Origin: Panagrolaimus kolymaensis
Taxonomy: Eukaryota; Nematoda; Chromadorea; Rhabditida; Panagrolaimidae
Reading direction: 5' to 3'
DNA: 64,000 nt
NCBI GenBank assembly: GCA_028622995.1
Contig: JAJQJQ010000004.1
Span: 4,774,001-4,838,000, forward strand
The notes beneath the pieces are model-generated. The model was not told the origin of the DNA, did not search any database, and saw nothing but the letters and a program-made list of their open reading frames with translations. Of this stretch, positions 12,001 through 26,774 are shown piece after piece. Every line of letters begins with the position of its first letter. Position 1 is the stretch's first letter. Position numbers and translations under genes: made by a program.

Positions 12001-12669
12001 AAACTAAAACTTCAAATTGCTTTAAAGCAACAATTTTTGGATTTTCGAGGTTCATGCCACCGTTAAAACAATGGCACCATATAAAGAAGTTGATGGAATT
12101 AGGTGTTTCATATCTCGATGCTATCTTGATATCGAGATAAAATTAAAATAAAACTTCAAATTGCTTTAAAGCAACAATTTTTGGATTTTCGAGGTTCTTG
12201 CCTCCGTTAAAACAATGGCACCAAATAAAGAAGTTGGTGGAATTGAATGTTTCATATCTCGATGCTATCTTGATATCGAGATAAAATTAAACTAAAACTT
12301 CAAATTGCTTTAAAGCAACAATTTTTGGATTTTCGAGGTTCTTGCCTCCGTTAAAACAATGTCACCAAATAAAGATTTTGGTGGAATTGAATGTTTCATA
12401 TCTCGATGCTATCTTGATATCGAGATAAAATTAAAATAAAACTTCAAATTGCTTTAAAGCAACAATTTTTGGATTTTCGAGGTTCTTGCCTCCGTTAAAA
12501 CAATGGCACCAAATAAAGAAGTTGGTGGAATTGAATGTTTCATATCTCGATGCTATCTTGATATCGAGATAAAATTTAACTAAAACTTCAACTTGCTTTA
12601 AAGCAACAATTTTTGGATATTCGAGGTTCTTGCCTCCGTTAAAACAATGGCACCAAATAAACAAGATGG
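9071..12669. repeat. Higher-order repeat unit, 25 monomers (3599 bp), with internal gain and loss
   Basis: It follows the preceding unit's order, but the two TTTTATG markers are 719 bp apart (9071, 9790) instead of 1007, so two monomers are missing. A four-monomer block starting at the ACTAGTTGATGG copy is present twice in tandem (C at 11078 and 11654, 576 bp apart). The equal total length of this unit and its neighbour is therefore a coincidence of a loss and a gain. Confidence 0.82.
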
Positions 12670-14972
12670 TGGAATTTTATGTTTCATATCTCGATGCTAT
12701 CTTAATATCGAGATAAAATTAAACTAAAACTTCAAATTGCTTTAAAGCAATAATTTTTGGATTTTCGAGGTTCATGCCTCCGTTAAAACTATGGCACCAA
12801 ATAAACAAGATGGAGGATTTTATTTTTTCTTATCTCGATGCTATCTTGATATCGAGATAAAATTAAACTAAAACTTCAAATTGCTTTAAAGCAACAATTT
12901 TTGGATTTTCGAGGTTCTTGCCTCCGTTAAAACAATGTCACCAAATAAAGATTTTGGTGGAATTGAATGTTTCATATCTCGATGCTATCTTGATATCGAG
13001 ATAAAATTAAACTAAAACTTCAAATTGCTTTAAAGCAACAATTTTTGGATTTTCGAGGTTCTTGCTCCGGTAAAACAATGGCACCAAATAAAGAAGTTGG
13101 TGGAATTGAATGTTTCATATCTCGATGCTATCTTGATATCGAGATAAAATTAAACTAAAACTTCAAATTGCTTTAAAGCAACAATTTTTGGATTTTCGAG
13201 GTTCTTGCCTCCGTTAAAACAATGGCACCAAATAAAGAAGTTGGTGGAATTGAATGTTTCATATCTCGATGCTATCTTGATATCGAGATAAAATTAAACT
13301 AAAACTTCAAATTGCTTTAAAGCAACAATTTTTGGATTTTCGAGGTTCTTGCCTCCGTTAAAACAATGGCACCAAATAAAGAAGTTGGTGGAATTGAATG
13401 TTTCATATCTCGATGCTATCTTGATATCGAGATAAAATTAAACTAAAACTTCAAATTGCTTTAAAGCAACAATTTTTGGATTTTCGAGGTTCTTGCCTCC
13501 GTTAAAACAATGGCACCAAATAAAGAAGTTGGTGGAATTGAATGTTTCATATCTCGATGCTATCTTGATATCGAGATAAAATTAAACTAAAACTTCAAAT
13601 TGCTTTAAAGCAATAATTTTTGGATTTTCGAGGTTCTTGCCTCCGTTAAAACAATGGCACCAAATAAAGAAGTTGGTGGAATTTTATGTTTCATATCTCG
13701 ATGCTATCTTAATATCGAGATAAAATTAAACTAAAACTTCAAATTGCTTTAAAGCAATAATTTTTGGATTTTCGAGGTTCATGCCTCCGTTAAAACTATG
13801 GCACCAAATAAAGAAGTTGGTGGAATTGAATGTTTCATATCTCGATGCTATCTTGATATCGAGATAAAATTAAACTAAAACTTCAAATTGCTTTAAAGCA
13901 ACAATTTTTGGATTTTCGAGGTTCTTGCCTCCGTTAAAACAATGGCACCAAATAAAGAAGTTGGTGGAATTGAATGTTTCATATCTCGATGCTATCTTGA
14001 TATCGAGATAAAATTAAACTAAAACTTCAAATTGCTTTAAAGCAACAATTTTTGGATTTTCGAGGTTCTTGCCTCCGTTAAAACAATGGCACCAAATAAA
14101 GAAGTTGGTGGAATTGAATGTTTCATATCTCGATGCTATCTTGATATCGAGATAAAATTAAACTAAAACTTCAAATTGCTTTAAAGCAACAATTTTTGGA
14201 TTTTCGAGGTTCTTGCCTCCGTTAAAACAATGGCACCAAATAAAGAAGTTGGTGGAATTGAATGTTTCATATCTCGATGCTATCTTGATATCGAGATAAA
14301 ATTAAACTAAAACTTCAAATTGCTTTAAAGCAATAATTTTTGGATTTTCGAGGTTCTTGCCTCCGTTAAAACAATGGCACCAAATAAAGAAGTTGGTGGA
14401 ATTGAATGTTTCATATCTCGATGCTATCTTGATATCGAGATAAAATTAAACTAAAACTTCAAATTGCTTTAAAGCAATAATTTTTGGATTTTCGAGGTTC
14501 TTGCCTCCGTTAAAACAATGGCACCAAATAAAGATTTTGGTGGAATTGAATGTTTCATATCTCGATGCTATCTTGATATCGAGATAAAATTAAACTAAAA
14601 CTTCAAATTGCTTTAAAGCAACAATTTTTAGATTTTCGAGGTTCTTGCCTCCGTTAAAACAATGTCACCAAATAAAGATTTTGGTGGAATTGAATGTTTC
14701 ATATCTCGATGCTATCTTGATATCGAGATAAAATTAAAATAAAACTTCAAATTGCTTTAAAGCAACAATTTTTGGATTTTCGAGGTTCTTGCCTCCGTTA
14801 AAACAATGGCACCAAATAAAGAAGTTGGTGGAATTGAATGTTTCATATCTCGATGCTATCTTGATATCGAGATAAAATTTAACTAAAACTTCAACTTGCT
14901 TTAAAGCAACAATTTTTGGATATTCGAGGTTCTTGCCTCCGTTAAAACAATGGCACCAAATAAACAAGATGG
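12670..14972. repeat. Higher-order repeat unit, 16 monomers (2303 bp)
   Basis: It starts like the earlier units: TTTTATG, GGAGG, then a GCTCCGG copy near 13068. At the inner marker (13677) the GGAGG copy is absent and the array passes straight into a second run of plain GAAGTTGG copies. The block of roughly 13.1-13.7 kb is thus repeated at 13.8-14.4 kb, and the CCATGCT section is missing. Confidence 0.8.
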
Positions 14973-17900
14973 TGGAATTTTATGTTTCATATCTCGATGC
15001 TATCTTAATATCGAGATAAAATTAAACTAAAACTTCAAATTGCTTTAAAGCAATAATTTTTGGATTTTCGAGGTTCATGCCTCCGTTAAAACTATGGCAC
15101 CAAATAAACAAGATGGAGGATTTTATTTTTTCTTATCTCGATGCTATCTTGATATCGAGATAAAATTAAACTAAAACTTCAAATTGCTTTAAAGCAACAA
15201 TTTTTGGATTTTCGAGGTTCTTGCCTCCGTTAAAACAATGTCACCAAATAAAGATTTTGGTGGAATTGAATGTTTCATATCTCGATGCTATCTTGATATC
15301 GAGATAAAATTAAACTAAAACTTCAAATTGCTTTAAAGCAACAATTTTTGGATTTTCGAGGTTCTTGCTCCGGTAAAACAATGGCACCAAATAAAGAAGT
15401 TGGTGGAATTGAATGTTTCATATCTCGATGCTATCTTGATATCGAGATAAAATTAAACTAAAACTTCAAATTGCTTTAAAGCAACAATTTTTGGATTTTC
15501 GAGGTTCTTGCCTCCGTTAAAACAATGGCACCAAATAAAGAAGTTGGTGGAATTGAATGTTTCATATCTCGATGCTATCTTGATATCGAGATAAAATTAA
15601 ACTAAAACTTCAAATTGCTTTAAAGCAACAATTTTTGGATTTTCGAGGTTCTTGCCTCCGTTAAAACAATGGCACCAAATAAAGAAGTTGGTGGAATTGA
15701 ATGTTTCATATCTCGATGCTATCTTGATATCGAGATAAAATTAAACTAAAACTTCAAATTGCTTTAAAGCAACAATTTTTGGATTTTCGAGGTTCTTGCC
15801 TCCGTTAAAACAATGGCACCAAATAAAGAAGTTGGTGGAATTGAATGTTTCATATCTCGATGCTATCTTGATATCGAGATAAAATTAAACTAAAACTTCA
15901 AATTGCTTTAAAGCAATAATTTTTGGATTTTCGAGGTTCTTGCCTCCGTTAAAACAATGGCACCAAATAAAGAAGTTGGTGGAATTTTATGTTTCATATC
16001 TCGATGCTATCTTAATATCGAGATAAAATTAAACTAAAACTTCAAATTGCTTTAAAGCAATAATTTTTGGATTTTCGAGGTTCATGCCTCCGTTAAAACT
16101 ATGGCACCAAATAAAGAAGTTGGTGGAATTGAATGTTTCATATCTCGATGCTATCTTGATATCGAGATAAAATTAAACTAAAACTTCAAATTGCTTTAAA
16201 GCAACAATTTTTGGATTTTCGAGGTTCTTGCCTCCGTTAAAACAATGGCACCAAATAAAGAAGTTGGTGGAATTGAATGTTTCATATCTCGATGCTATCT
16301 TGATATCGAGATAAAATTAAACTAAAACTTCAAATTGCTTTAAAGCAACAATTTTTGGATTTTCGAGGTTCTTGCCTCCGTTAAAACAATGGCACCAAAT
16401 AAAGAAGTTGGTGGAATTGAATGTTTCATATCTCGATGCTATCTTGATATCGAGATAAAATTAAACTAAAACTTCAAATTGCTTTAAAGCAACAATTTTT
16501 GGATTTTCGAGGTTCTTGCCTCCGTTAAAACAATGGCACCAAATAAAGAAGTTGGTGGAATTGAATGTTTCATATCTCGATGCTATCTTGATATCGAGAT
16601 AAAATTAAACTAAAACTTCAAATTGCTTTAAAGCAACAATTTTTGGATTTTCGAGGTTCTTGCCTCCGTTAAAACAATGGCACCAAATAAAGAAGTTGGT
16701 GGAATTGAATGTTTCATATCTCGATGCTATCTTGATATCGAGATAAAATTAAACTAAAACTTCAAATTGCTTTAAAGCAATAATTTTTGGATTTTCGAGG
16801 TTCTTGCCTCCGTTAAAACAATGGCACCAAATAAAGAAGTTGGTGGAATTTTATGTTTCATATCTCGATGCTATCTTAATATCGAGATAAAATTAAACTA
16901 AAACTTCAAATTGCTTTAAAGCAATAATTTTTGGATTTTCGAGGTTCTTGCCTCCGTTAAAACAATGGCACCATATAAAGAAGTTGATGGAATTAGGTGT
17001 TTCATATCTCGATGCTATCTTGATATCGAGATAAAATTAAACTAAAACTTCAAATTGCTTTAAAGCAACAATTTTTGGATTTTCGAGGTTCATGCCACCG
17101 TTAAAACAATGGCACCATATAAAGAAGTTGATGGAATTAGGTGTTTCATATCTCGATGCTATCTTGATATCGAGATAAAATTAAACTAAAACTTCAAATT
17201 GCTTTAAAGCAACAATTTTTGGATTTTCGAGGTTCATGCCACCGTTAAAACAATGGCACCAAATAAAGAAGTTGGTGGAATTGAATGTTTCATATCTCGA
17301 TGCTATCTTGATATCGAGATAAAATTAAAATAAAACTTCAAATTGCTTTAAAGCAACAATTTTTGGATTTTCGAGGTTCATGCCACCGTTAAAACAATGG
17401 CACCATATAAAGAAGTTGATGGAATTAGGTGTTTCATATCTCGATGCTATCTTGATATCGAGATAAAATTAAACTAAAACTTCAAATTGCTTTAAAGCAA
17501 CAATTTTTGGATTTTCGAGGTTCATGCCACCGTTAAAACAATGGCACCAAATAAAGAAGTTGGTGGAATTGAATGTTTCATATCTCGATGCTATCTTGAT
17601 ATCGAGATAAAATTAAAATAAAACTTCAAATTGCTTTAAAGCAACAATTTTTAGATTTTCGAGGTTCTTGCCTCCGTTAAAACAATGTCACCAAATAAAG
17701 ATTTTGGTGGAATTGAATGTTTCATATCTCGATGCTATCTTGATATCGAGATAAAATTAAACTAAAACTTCAAATTGCTTTAAAGCAACAATTTTTGGAT
17801 TTTCGAGGTTCTTGCCTCCGTTAAAACAATGTCACCAAATAAAGATTTTGGTGGAATTGAATGTTTCATATCTCGATGCTATCTTGATATCGAGATAAAA

Positions 17901-18139
17901 TTAAACTAAAACTTCAAATTGCTTTAAAGCAACAATTTTTGGATTTTCGAGGTTCTTGCCTCCGTTAAAACAATGGCACCAAATAAAGAAGTTGGTGGAA
18001 TTGAATGTTTCATATCTCGATGCTATCTTGATATCGAGATAAAATTTAACTAAAACTTCAACTTGCTTTAAAGCAACAATTTTTGGATATTCGAGGTTCT
18101 TGCCTCCGTTAAAACAATGGCACCAAATAAACAAGATGG
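14973..18139. repeat. Higher-order repeat unit, 22 monomers (3167 bp)
   Basis: It has three TTTTATG copies, at 14973, 15980 and 16844. The first spacing (1007 bp) is the standard one. After the third, the array joins directly to CCATATAAAG/GATGG copies and CATGCCACC copies. The unit closes with the TTTAACT copy near 18050. The run of plain GAAGTTGG copies is longer than in earlier units. Confidence 0.8.
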
Positions 18140-21100
18140 TGGAATTTTATGTTTCATATCTCGATGCTATCTTAATATCGAGATAAAATTAAACTAAAAC
18201 TTCAAATTGCTTTAAAGCAATAATTTTTGGATTTTCGAGGTTCATGCCTCCGTTAAAACTATGGCACCAAATAAACAAGATGGAGGATTTTATTTTTTCT
18301 TATCTCGATGCTATCTTGATATCGAGATAAAATTAAACTAAAACTTCAAATTGCTTTAAAGCAACAATTTTTGGATTTTCGAGGTTCTTGCCTCCGTTAA
18401 AACAATGTCACCAAATAAAGATTTTGGTGGAATTGAATGTTTCATATCTCGATGCTATCTTGATATCGAGATAAAATTAAACTAAAACTTCAAATTGCTT
18501 TAAAGCAACAATTTTTGGATTTTCGAGGTTCTTGCTCCGGTAAAACAATGGCACCAAATAAAGAAGTTGGTGGAATTGAATGTTTCATATCTCGATGCTA
18601 TCTTGATATCGAGATAAAATTAAACTAAAACTTCAAATTGCTTTAAAGCAATAATTTTTGGATTTTCGAGGTTCTTGCCTCCGTTAAAACAATGGCACCA
18701 AATAAAGAAGTTGGTGGAATTTTATGTTTCATATCTCGATGCTATCTTAATATCGAGATAAAATTAAACTAAAACTTCAAATTGCTTTAAAGCAATAATT
18801 TTTGGATTTTCGAGGTTCATGCCTCCGTTAAAACTATGGCACCAAATAAACAAGATGGAGGATTTTATTTTTTCTTATCTCGATGCTATCTTGATATCGA
18901 GATAAAATTAAACTAAAACTTCAAATTGCTTTAAAGCAACAATTTTTGGATTTTCGAGGTTCATGCCACCGTTAAAACAATGGCACCAAATAAAGAAGTT
19001 GGTGGAATTGAATGTTTCATATCTCCATGCTATCTTGATATCGAGATAAAATTAAACTAAAACTTCAAATTGCTTTAAAGCAACAATTTTTGGATTTTCG
19101 AGGTTCATGCCACCGTTAAAACAATGGCACCAAATAAAGAAGTTGGTGGAATTGAATGTTTCATATCTCCATGCTATCTTGATATCGAGATAAAATTAAA
19201 CTAAAACTTCAAATTGCTTTAAAGCAACAATTTTTAGATTTTCGAGGTTCTTGCCTCCGTTAAAACAATGGCACCATATAAAGAAGTTGATGGAATTAGG
19301 TGTTTCATATCTCGATGCTATCTTGATATCGAGATAAAATTAAACTAAAACTTCAAATTGCTTTAAAGCAACAATTTTTGGATTTTCGAGGTTCATGCCA
19401 CCGTTAAAACAATGGCACCAAATAAAGAAGTTGGTGGAATTGAATGTTTCATATCTCGATTCTATCTTGATATCGAGATAAAATTAAAATAAAACTTCAA
19501 ATTGCTTTAAAGCAACAATTTTTAGATTTTCGAGGTTCTTGCCTCCGTTAAAACAATGTCACCAAATAAAGATTTTGGTGGAATTGAATGTTTCATATCT
19601 CGATGCTATCTTGATATCGAGATAAAATTAAACTAAAACTTCAAATTGCTTTAAAGCAACAATTTTTAGATTTTCGAGGTTCTTGCCTCCGTTAAAACAA
19701 TGTCACCAAATAAAGATTTTGGTGGAATTGAATGTTTCATATCTCGATGCTATCTTGATATCGAGATAAAATTAAACTAAAACTTCAAATTGCTTTAAAG
19801 CAACAATTTTTGGATTTTCGAGGTTCATGCCACCGTTAAAACAATGGCACCAAATAAAGAAGTTGGTGGAATTGAATGTTTCATATCTCGATGCTATCTT
19901 GATATCGAGATAAAATTAAAATAAAACTTCAAATTGCTTTAAAGCAACAATTTTTGGATTTTCGAGGTTCTTGCCTCCGTTAAAACAATGGCACCAAATA
20001 AACTAGTTGATGGAATTAGGTGTTTCATATCTCGATGCTATCTTGATATCGAGATAAAATTAAACTAAAACTTCAAATTGCTTTAAAGCAACAATTTTTA
20101 GATTTTCGAGGTTCTTGCCTCCGTTAAAACAATGTCACCAAATAAAGATTTTGGTGGAACTGAATGTTTCATATCTCGATGCTATCTTGATATCGAGATA
20201 AAATTAAAATAAAACTTCAAATTGCTTTAAAGCAACAATTTTTGGATTTTCGAGGTTCTTGCCTCCGTTAAAACAATGGCACCAAATAAACTAGTTGATG
20301 GAATTAGGTGTTTCATATCTCGATGCTATCTTGATATCGAGATAAAATTAAACTAAAACTTCAAATTGCTTTAAAGCAACAATTTTTGGATTTTCGAGGT
20401 TCTTGCCTCCGTTAAAACAATGGCACCAAATAAACTAGTTGATGGAATTAGGTGTTTCATATCTCGATGCTATCTTGATATCGAGATAAAATTAAACTAA
20501 AACTTCAAATTGCTTTAAAGCAACAATTTTTGGATTTTCGAGGTTCTTGCCTCCGTTAAAACAATGGCACCATATAAAGAAGTTGATGGAATTAGGTGTT
20601 TCATATCTCGATGCTATCTTGATATCGAGATAAAATTAAACTAAAACTTCAAATTGCTTTAAAGCAACAATTTTTGGATTTTCGAGGTTCTTGCCTCCGT
20701 TAAAACAATGGCACCAAATATACTAGTTGATGGAATTAGGTGTTTCATATCTCGATGCTATCTTGATATCGAGATAAAATTAAACTAAAACTTCAAATTG
20801 CTTTAAAGCAACAATTTTTGGATTTTCGAGGTTCTTGCCTCCGTTAAAACAATGGCACCATATAAAGAAGTTGGTGGAATTGAATGTTTCATATCTCGAT
20901 GCTATCTTGATATCGAGATAAAATTAAAATAAAACTTCAAATTGCTTTAAAGCAACAATTTTTGGATTTTCGAGGTTCTTGCCTCCGTTAAAACAATGTC
21001 ACCAAATAAAGATTTTGGTGGAACTGAATGTTTCATATCTCGATGCTATCTTGATATCGAGATAAAATTAAACTAAAACTTCAAATTGCTTTAAAGCAAC

Positions 21101-22890
21101 AATTTTTGGATTTTCGAGGTTCTTGCCTCCGTTAAAACAATGGCACCATATAAAGAAGTTGGTGGAATTGAATGTTTCATATCTCGATGCTATCTTGATA
21201 TCGAGATAAAATTAAAATAAAACTTCAAATTGCTTTAAAGCAACAATTTTTGGATTTTCGAGGTTCTTGCCTCCGTTAAAACAATGGCACCAAATAAACT
21301 AGTTGATGGAATTAGGTGTTTCATATCTCGATGCTATCTTGATATCGAGATAAAATTAAACTAAAACTTCAAATTGCTTTAAAGCAACAATTTTTGGATT
21401 TTCGAGGTTCTTGCCTCCGTTAAAACAATGGCACCATATAAAGAAGTTGATGGAATTAGGTGTTTCATATCTCGATGCTATCTTGATATCGAGATAAAAT
21501 TAAACTAAAACTTCAAATTGCTTTAAAGCAACAATTTTTGGATTTTCGAGGTTCATGCCACCGTTAAAACAATGGCACCATATAAAGAAGTTGATGGAAT
21601 TAGGTGTTTCATATCTCGATGCTATCTTGATATCGAGATAAAATTAAACTAAAACTTCAAATTGCTTTAAAGCAACAATTTTTGGATTTTCGAGGTTCAT
21701 GCCACCGTTAAAACAATGGCACCAAATAAAGAAGTTGGTGGAATTGAATGTTTCATATCTCCATGCTATCTTGATATCGAGATAAAATTAAACTAAAACT
21801 TCAAATTGCTTTAAAGCAACAATTTTTAGATTTTCGAGGTTCTTGCCTCCGTTAAAACAATGGCACCAAATAAAGAAGTTGGTGGAATTGAATGTTTCAT
21901 ATCTCGATGCTATCTTGATATCGAGATAAAATTAAAATAAAACTTCAAATTGCTTTAAAGCAACAATTTTTAGATTTTCGAGGTTCTTGCCTCCGTTAAA
22001 ACAATGGCACCAAATAAAGAAGTTGGTGGAATTGAATGTTTCATATCTCCATGCTATCTTGATATCGAGATAAAATTAAACTAAAACTTCAAATTGCTTT
22101 AAAGCAACAATTTTTAGATTTTCGAGGTTCTTGCCTCCGTTAAAACAATGGCACCAAATAAAGAAGTTGGTGGAATTGAATGTTTCATATCTCGATGCTA
22201 TCTTGATATCGAGATAAAATTAAAATAAAACTTCAAATTGCTTTAAAGCAACAATTTTTAGATTTTCGAGGTTCTTGCCTCCGTTAAAACAATGTCACCA
22301 AATAAAGATTTTGGTGGAATTGAATGTTTCATATCTCGATGCTATCTTGATATCGAGATAAAATTAAACTAAAACTTCAAATTGCTTTAAAGCAACAATT
22401 TTTGGATTTTCGAGGTTCTTGCCTCCGTTAAAACAATGGCACCAAATAAAGAAGTTGGTGGAATTGAATGTTTCATATCTCGATGCTATCTTGATATCGA
22501 GATAAAATTAAACTAAAACTTCAAATTGCTTTAAAGCAACAATTTTTGGATTTTCGAGGTTCTTGCCTCCGTTAAAACAATGTCACCAAATAAAGATTTT
22601 GGTGGAATTGAATGTTTCATATCTCGATGCTATCTTGATATCGAGATAAAATTAAACTAAAACTTCAAATTGCTTTAAAGCAACAATTTTTGGATTTTCG
22701 AGGTTCTTGCCTCCGTTAAAACAATGGCACCAAATAAAGAAGTTGGTGGAATTGAATGTTTCATATCTCGATGCTATCTTGATATCGAGATAAAATTTAA
22801 CTAAAACTTCAACTTGCTTTAAAGCAACAATTTTTGGATATTCGAGGTTCTTGCCTCCGTTAAAACAATGGCACCAAATAAACAAGATGG
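18140..22890. repeat. Higher-order repeat unit, 33 monomers (4751 bp), ACTAG-rich
   Basis: The longest unit. Markers at 18140 and 18715 are followed by two CCATGCT copies (near 19024 and 19168). There is then a run rich in ACTAGTTGATGG copies between about 19990 and 21300, one mutated to TACTAG near 20720. Later CCATGCT copies lie near 21763 and 22050. Both flanks match 38433-42752, but the ACTAG-rich middle is amplified differently. A single-base variant, CGATTCTATC, lies near 19459. Confidence 0.82.
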
Positions 22891-25800
22891 TGGAATTTTA
22901 TGTTTCATATCTCGATGCTATCTTAATATCGAGATAAAATTAAACTAAAACTTCAAATTGCTTTAAAGCAATAATTTTTGGATTTTCGAGGTTCATGCCT
23001 CCGTTAAAACTATGGCACCAAATAAACAAGATGGAGGATTTTATTTTTTCTTATCTCGATGCTATCTTGATATCGAGATAAAATTAAACTAAAACTTCAA
23101 ATTGCTTTAAAGCAACAATTTTTGGATTTTCGAGGTTCTTGCCTCCGTTAAAACAATGTCACCAAATAAAGATTTTGGTGGAATTGAATGTTTCATATCT
23201 CGATGCTATCTTGATATCGAGATAAAATTAAACTAAAACTTCAAATTGCTTTAAAGCAACAATTTTTGGATTTTCGAGGTTCTTGCTCCGGTAAAACAAT
23301 GGCACCAAATAAAGAAGTTGGTGGAATTGAATGTTTCATATCTCGATGCTATCTTGATATCGAGATAAAATTAAACTAAAACTTCAAATTGCTTTAAAGC
23401 AACAATTTTTGGATTTTCGAGGTTCTTGCCTCCGTTAAAACAATGGCACCAAATAAAGAAGTTGGTGGAATTGAATGTTTCATATCTCGATGCTATCTTG
23501 ATATCGAGATAAAATTAAACTAAAACTTCAAATTGCTTTAAAGCAACAATTTTTGGATTTTCGAGGTTCTTGCCTCCGTTAAAACAATGGCACCAAATAA
23601 AGAAGTTGGTGGAATTGAATGTTTCATATCTCGATGCTATCTTGATATCGAGATAAAATTAAACTAAAACTTCAAATTGCTTTAAAGCAACAATTTTTGG
23701 ATTTTCGAGGTTCTTGCTCCGGTAAAACAATGGCACCAAATAAAGAAGTTGGTGGAATTGAATGTTTCATATCTCGATGCTATCTTGATATCGAGATAAA
23801 ATTAAACTAAAACTTCAAATTGCTTTAAAGCAATAATTTTTGGATTTTCGAGGTTCATGCCTCCGTTAAAACTATGGCACCAAATAAACAAGATGGAGGA
23901 TTTTATTTTTTCTTATCTCGATGCTATCTTGATATCGAGATAAAATTAAACTAAAACTTCAAATTGCTTTAAAGCAACAATTTTTGGATTTTCGAGGTTC
24001 TTGCCTCCGTTAAAACAATGGCACCAAATAAAGAAGTTGGTGGAATTGAATGTTTCATATCTCGATGCTATCTTGATATCGAGATAAAATTAAACTAAAA
24101 CTTCAAATTGCTTTAAAGCAACAATTTTTGGATTTTCGAGGTTCTTGCTCCGGTAAAACAATGGCACCAAATAAAGAAGTTGGTGGAATTGAATGTTTCA
24201 TATCTCGATGCTATCTTGATATCGAGATAAAATTAAACTAAAACTTCAAATTGCTTTAAAGCAACAATTTTTGGATTTTCGAGGTTCTTGCCTCCGTTAA
24301 AACAATGGCACCAAATAAAGAAGTTGGTGGAATTGAATGTTTCATATCTCGATGCTATCTTGATATCGAGATAAAATTAAACTAAAACTTCAAATTGCTT
24401 TAAAGCAACAATTTTTGGATTTTCGAGGTTCTTTCCTCCGTTAAAACAATGGCACCAAATAAAGAAGTTGGTGGAATTGAATGTTTCATATCTCGATGCT
24501 ATCTTGATATCGAGATAAAATTAAACTAAAACTTCAAATTGCTTTAAAGCAACAATTTTTGGATTTTCGAGGTTCTTGCTCCGGTAAAACAATGGCACCA
24601 AATAAAGAAGTTGGTGGAATTGAATGTTTCATATCTCGATGCTATCTTGATATCGAGATAAAATTAAACTAAAACTTCAAATTGCTTTAAAGCAACAATT
24701 TTTGGATTTTCGAGGTTCTTGCCTCCGTTAAAACAATGGCACCAAATAAAGAAGTTGGTGGAATTTTATGTTTCATATCTCGATGCTATCTTAATATCGA
24801 GATAAAATTAAACTAAAACTTCAAATTGCTTTAAAGCAATAATTTTTGGATTTTCGAGGTTCATGCCTCCGTTAAAACTATGGCACCAAATAAACAAGAT
24901 GGAGGATTTTATTTTTTCTTATCTCGATGCTATCTTGATATCGAGATAAAATTAAACTAAAACTTCAAATTGCTTTAAAGCAACAATTTTTGGATTTTCG
25001 AGGTTCATGCCACCGTTAAAACAATGGCACCAAATAAAGAAGTTGGTGGAATTGAATGTTTCATATCTCCATGCTATCTTGATATCGAGATAAAATTAAA
25101 CTAAAACTTCAAATTGCTTTAAAGCAACAATTTTTAGATTTTCGAGGTTCTTGCCTCCGTTAAAACAATGGCACCATATAAAGAAGTTGATGGAATTAGG
25201 TGTTTCATATCTCGATGCTATCTTGATATCGAGATAAAATTAAACTAAAACTTCAAATTGCTTTAAAGCAACAATTTTTGGATTTTCGAGGTTCATGCCA
25301 CCGTTAAAACAATGGCACCAAATAAAGAAGTTGGTGGAATTGAATGTTTCATATCTCGATGCTATCTTGATATCGAGATAAAATTAAAATAAAACTTCAA
25401 ATTGCTTTAAAGCAACAATTTTTAGATTTTCGAGGTTCTTGCATGCGTTAAAACAATGGCACCAAATAAAGAAGTTGGTGGAATTGAATGTTTCATATCT
25501 CGATGCTATCTTGATATCGAGATAAAATTAAAATAAAACTTCAAATTGCTTTAAAGCAACAATTTTTGGATTTTCGAGGTTCTTGCCTCCGTTAAAACAA
25601 TGGCACCAAATAAACTAGTTGATGGAATTAGGTGTTTCATATCTCGATGCTATCTTGATATCGAGATAAAATTAAACTAAAACTTCAAATTGCTTTAAAG
25701 CAACAATTTTTAGATTTTCGAGGTTCTTGCCTCCGTTAAAACAATGTCACCAAATAAAGATTTTGGTGGAACTGAATGTTTCATATCTCGATGCTATCTT

Positions 25801-26774
25801 GATATCGAGATAAAATTAAACTAAAACTTCAAATTGCTTTAAAGCAACAATTTTTGGATTTTCGAGGTTCTTGCCTCCGTTAAAACAATGGCACCATATA
25901 AAGAAGTTGATGGAATTAGGTGTTTCATATCTCGATGCTATCTTGATATCGAGATAAAATTAAACTAAAACTTCAAATTGCTTTAAAGCAACAATTTTTG
26001 GATTTTCGAGGTTCATGCCACCGTTAAAACAATGGCACCAAATAAAGAAGTTGGTGGAATTGAATGTTTCATATCTCGATGCTATCTTGATATCGAGATA
26101 AAATTAAAATAAAACTTCAAATTGCTTTAAAGCAACAATTTTTAGATTTTCGAGGTTCTTGCCTCCGTTAAAACAATGTCACCAAATAAAGATTTTGGTG
26201 GAATTGAATGTTTCATATCTCGATGCTATCTTGATATCGAGATAAAATTAAACTAAAACTTCAAATTGCTTTAAAGCAACAATTTTTGGATTTTCGAGGT
26301 TCTTGCCTCCGTTAAAACAATGGCACCAAATAAAGAAGTTGGTGGAATTGAATGTTTCATATCTCGATGCTATCTTGATATCGAGATAAAATTAAACTAA
26401 AACTTCAAATTGCTTTAAAGCAACAATTTTTGGATTTTCGAGGTTCTTGCCTCCGTTAAAACAATGTCACCAAATAAAGATTTTGGTGGAATTGAATGTT
26501 TCATATCTCGATGCTATCTTGATATCGAGATAAAATTAAACTAAAACTTCAAATTGCTTTAAAGCAACAATTTTTGGATTTTCGAGGTTCTTGCCTCCGT
26601 TAAAACAATGGCACCAAATAAAGAAGTTGGTGGAATTGAATGTTTCATATCTCGATGCTATCTTGATATCGAGATAAAATTTAACTAAAACTTCAACTTG
26701 CTTTAAAGCAACAATTTTTGGATATTCGAGGTTCTTGCCTCCGTTAAAACAATGGCACCAAATAAACAAGATGG
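22891..26774. repeat. Higher-order repeat unit, 27 monomers (3884 bp), rich in 143-bp copies
   Basis: Four copies carry the one-base deletion GCTCCGG (near 23286, 23717, 24147 and 24579), which accounts for the length being 4 bp under 27 x 144. GGAGG copies occur three times. One copy has CTTGCATGCG (25440), a variant otherwise seen only from 45.3 kb onwards. A private CTTTCCTCC change lies near 24432. Confidence 0.8.
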
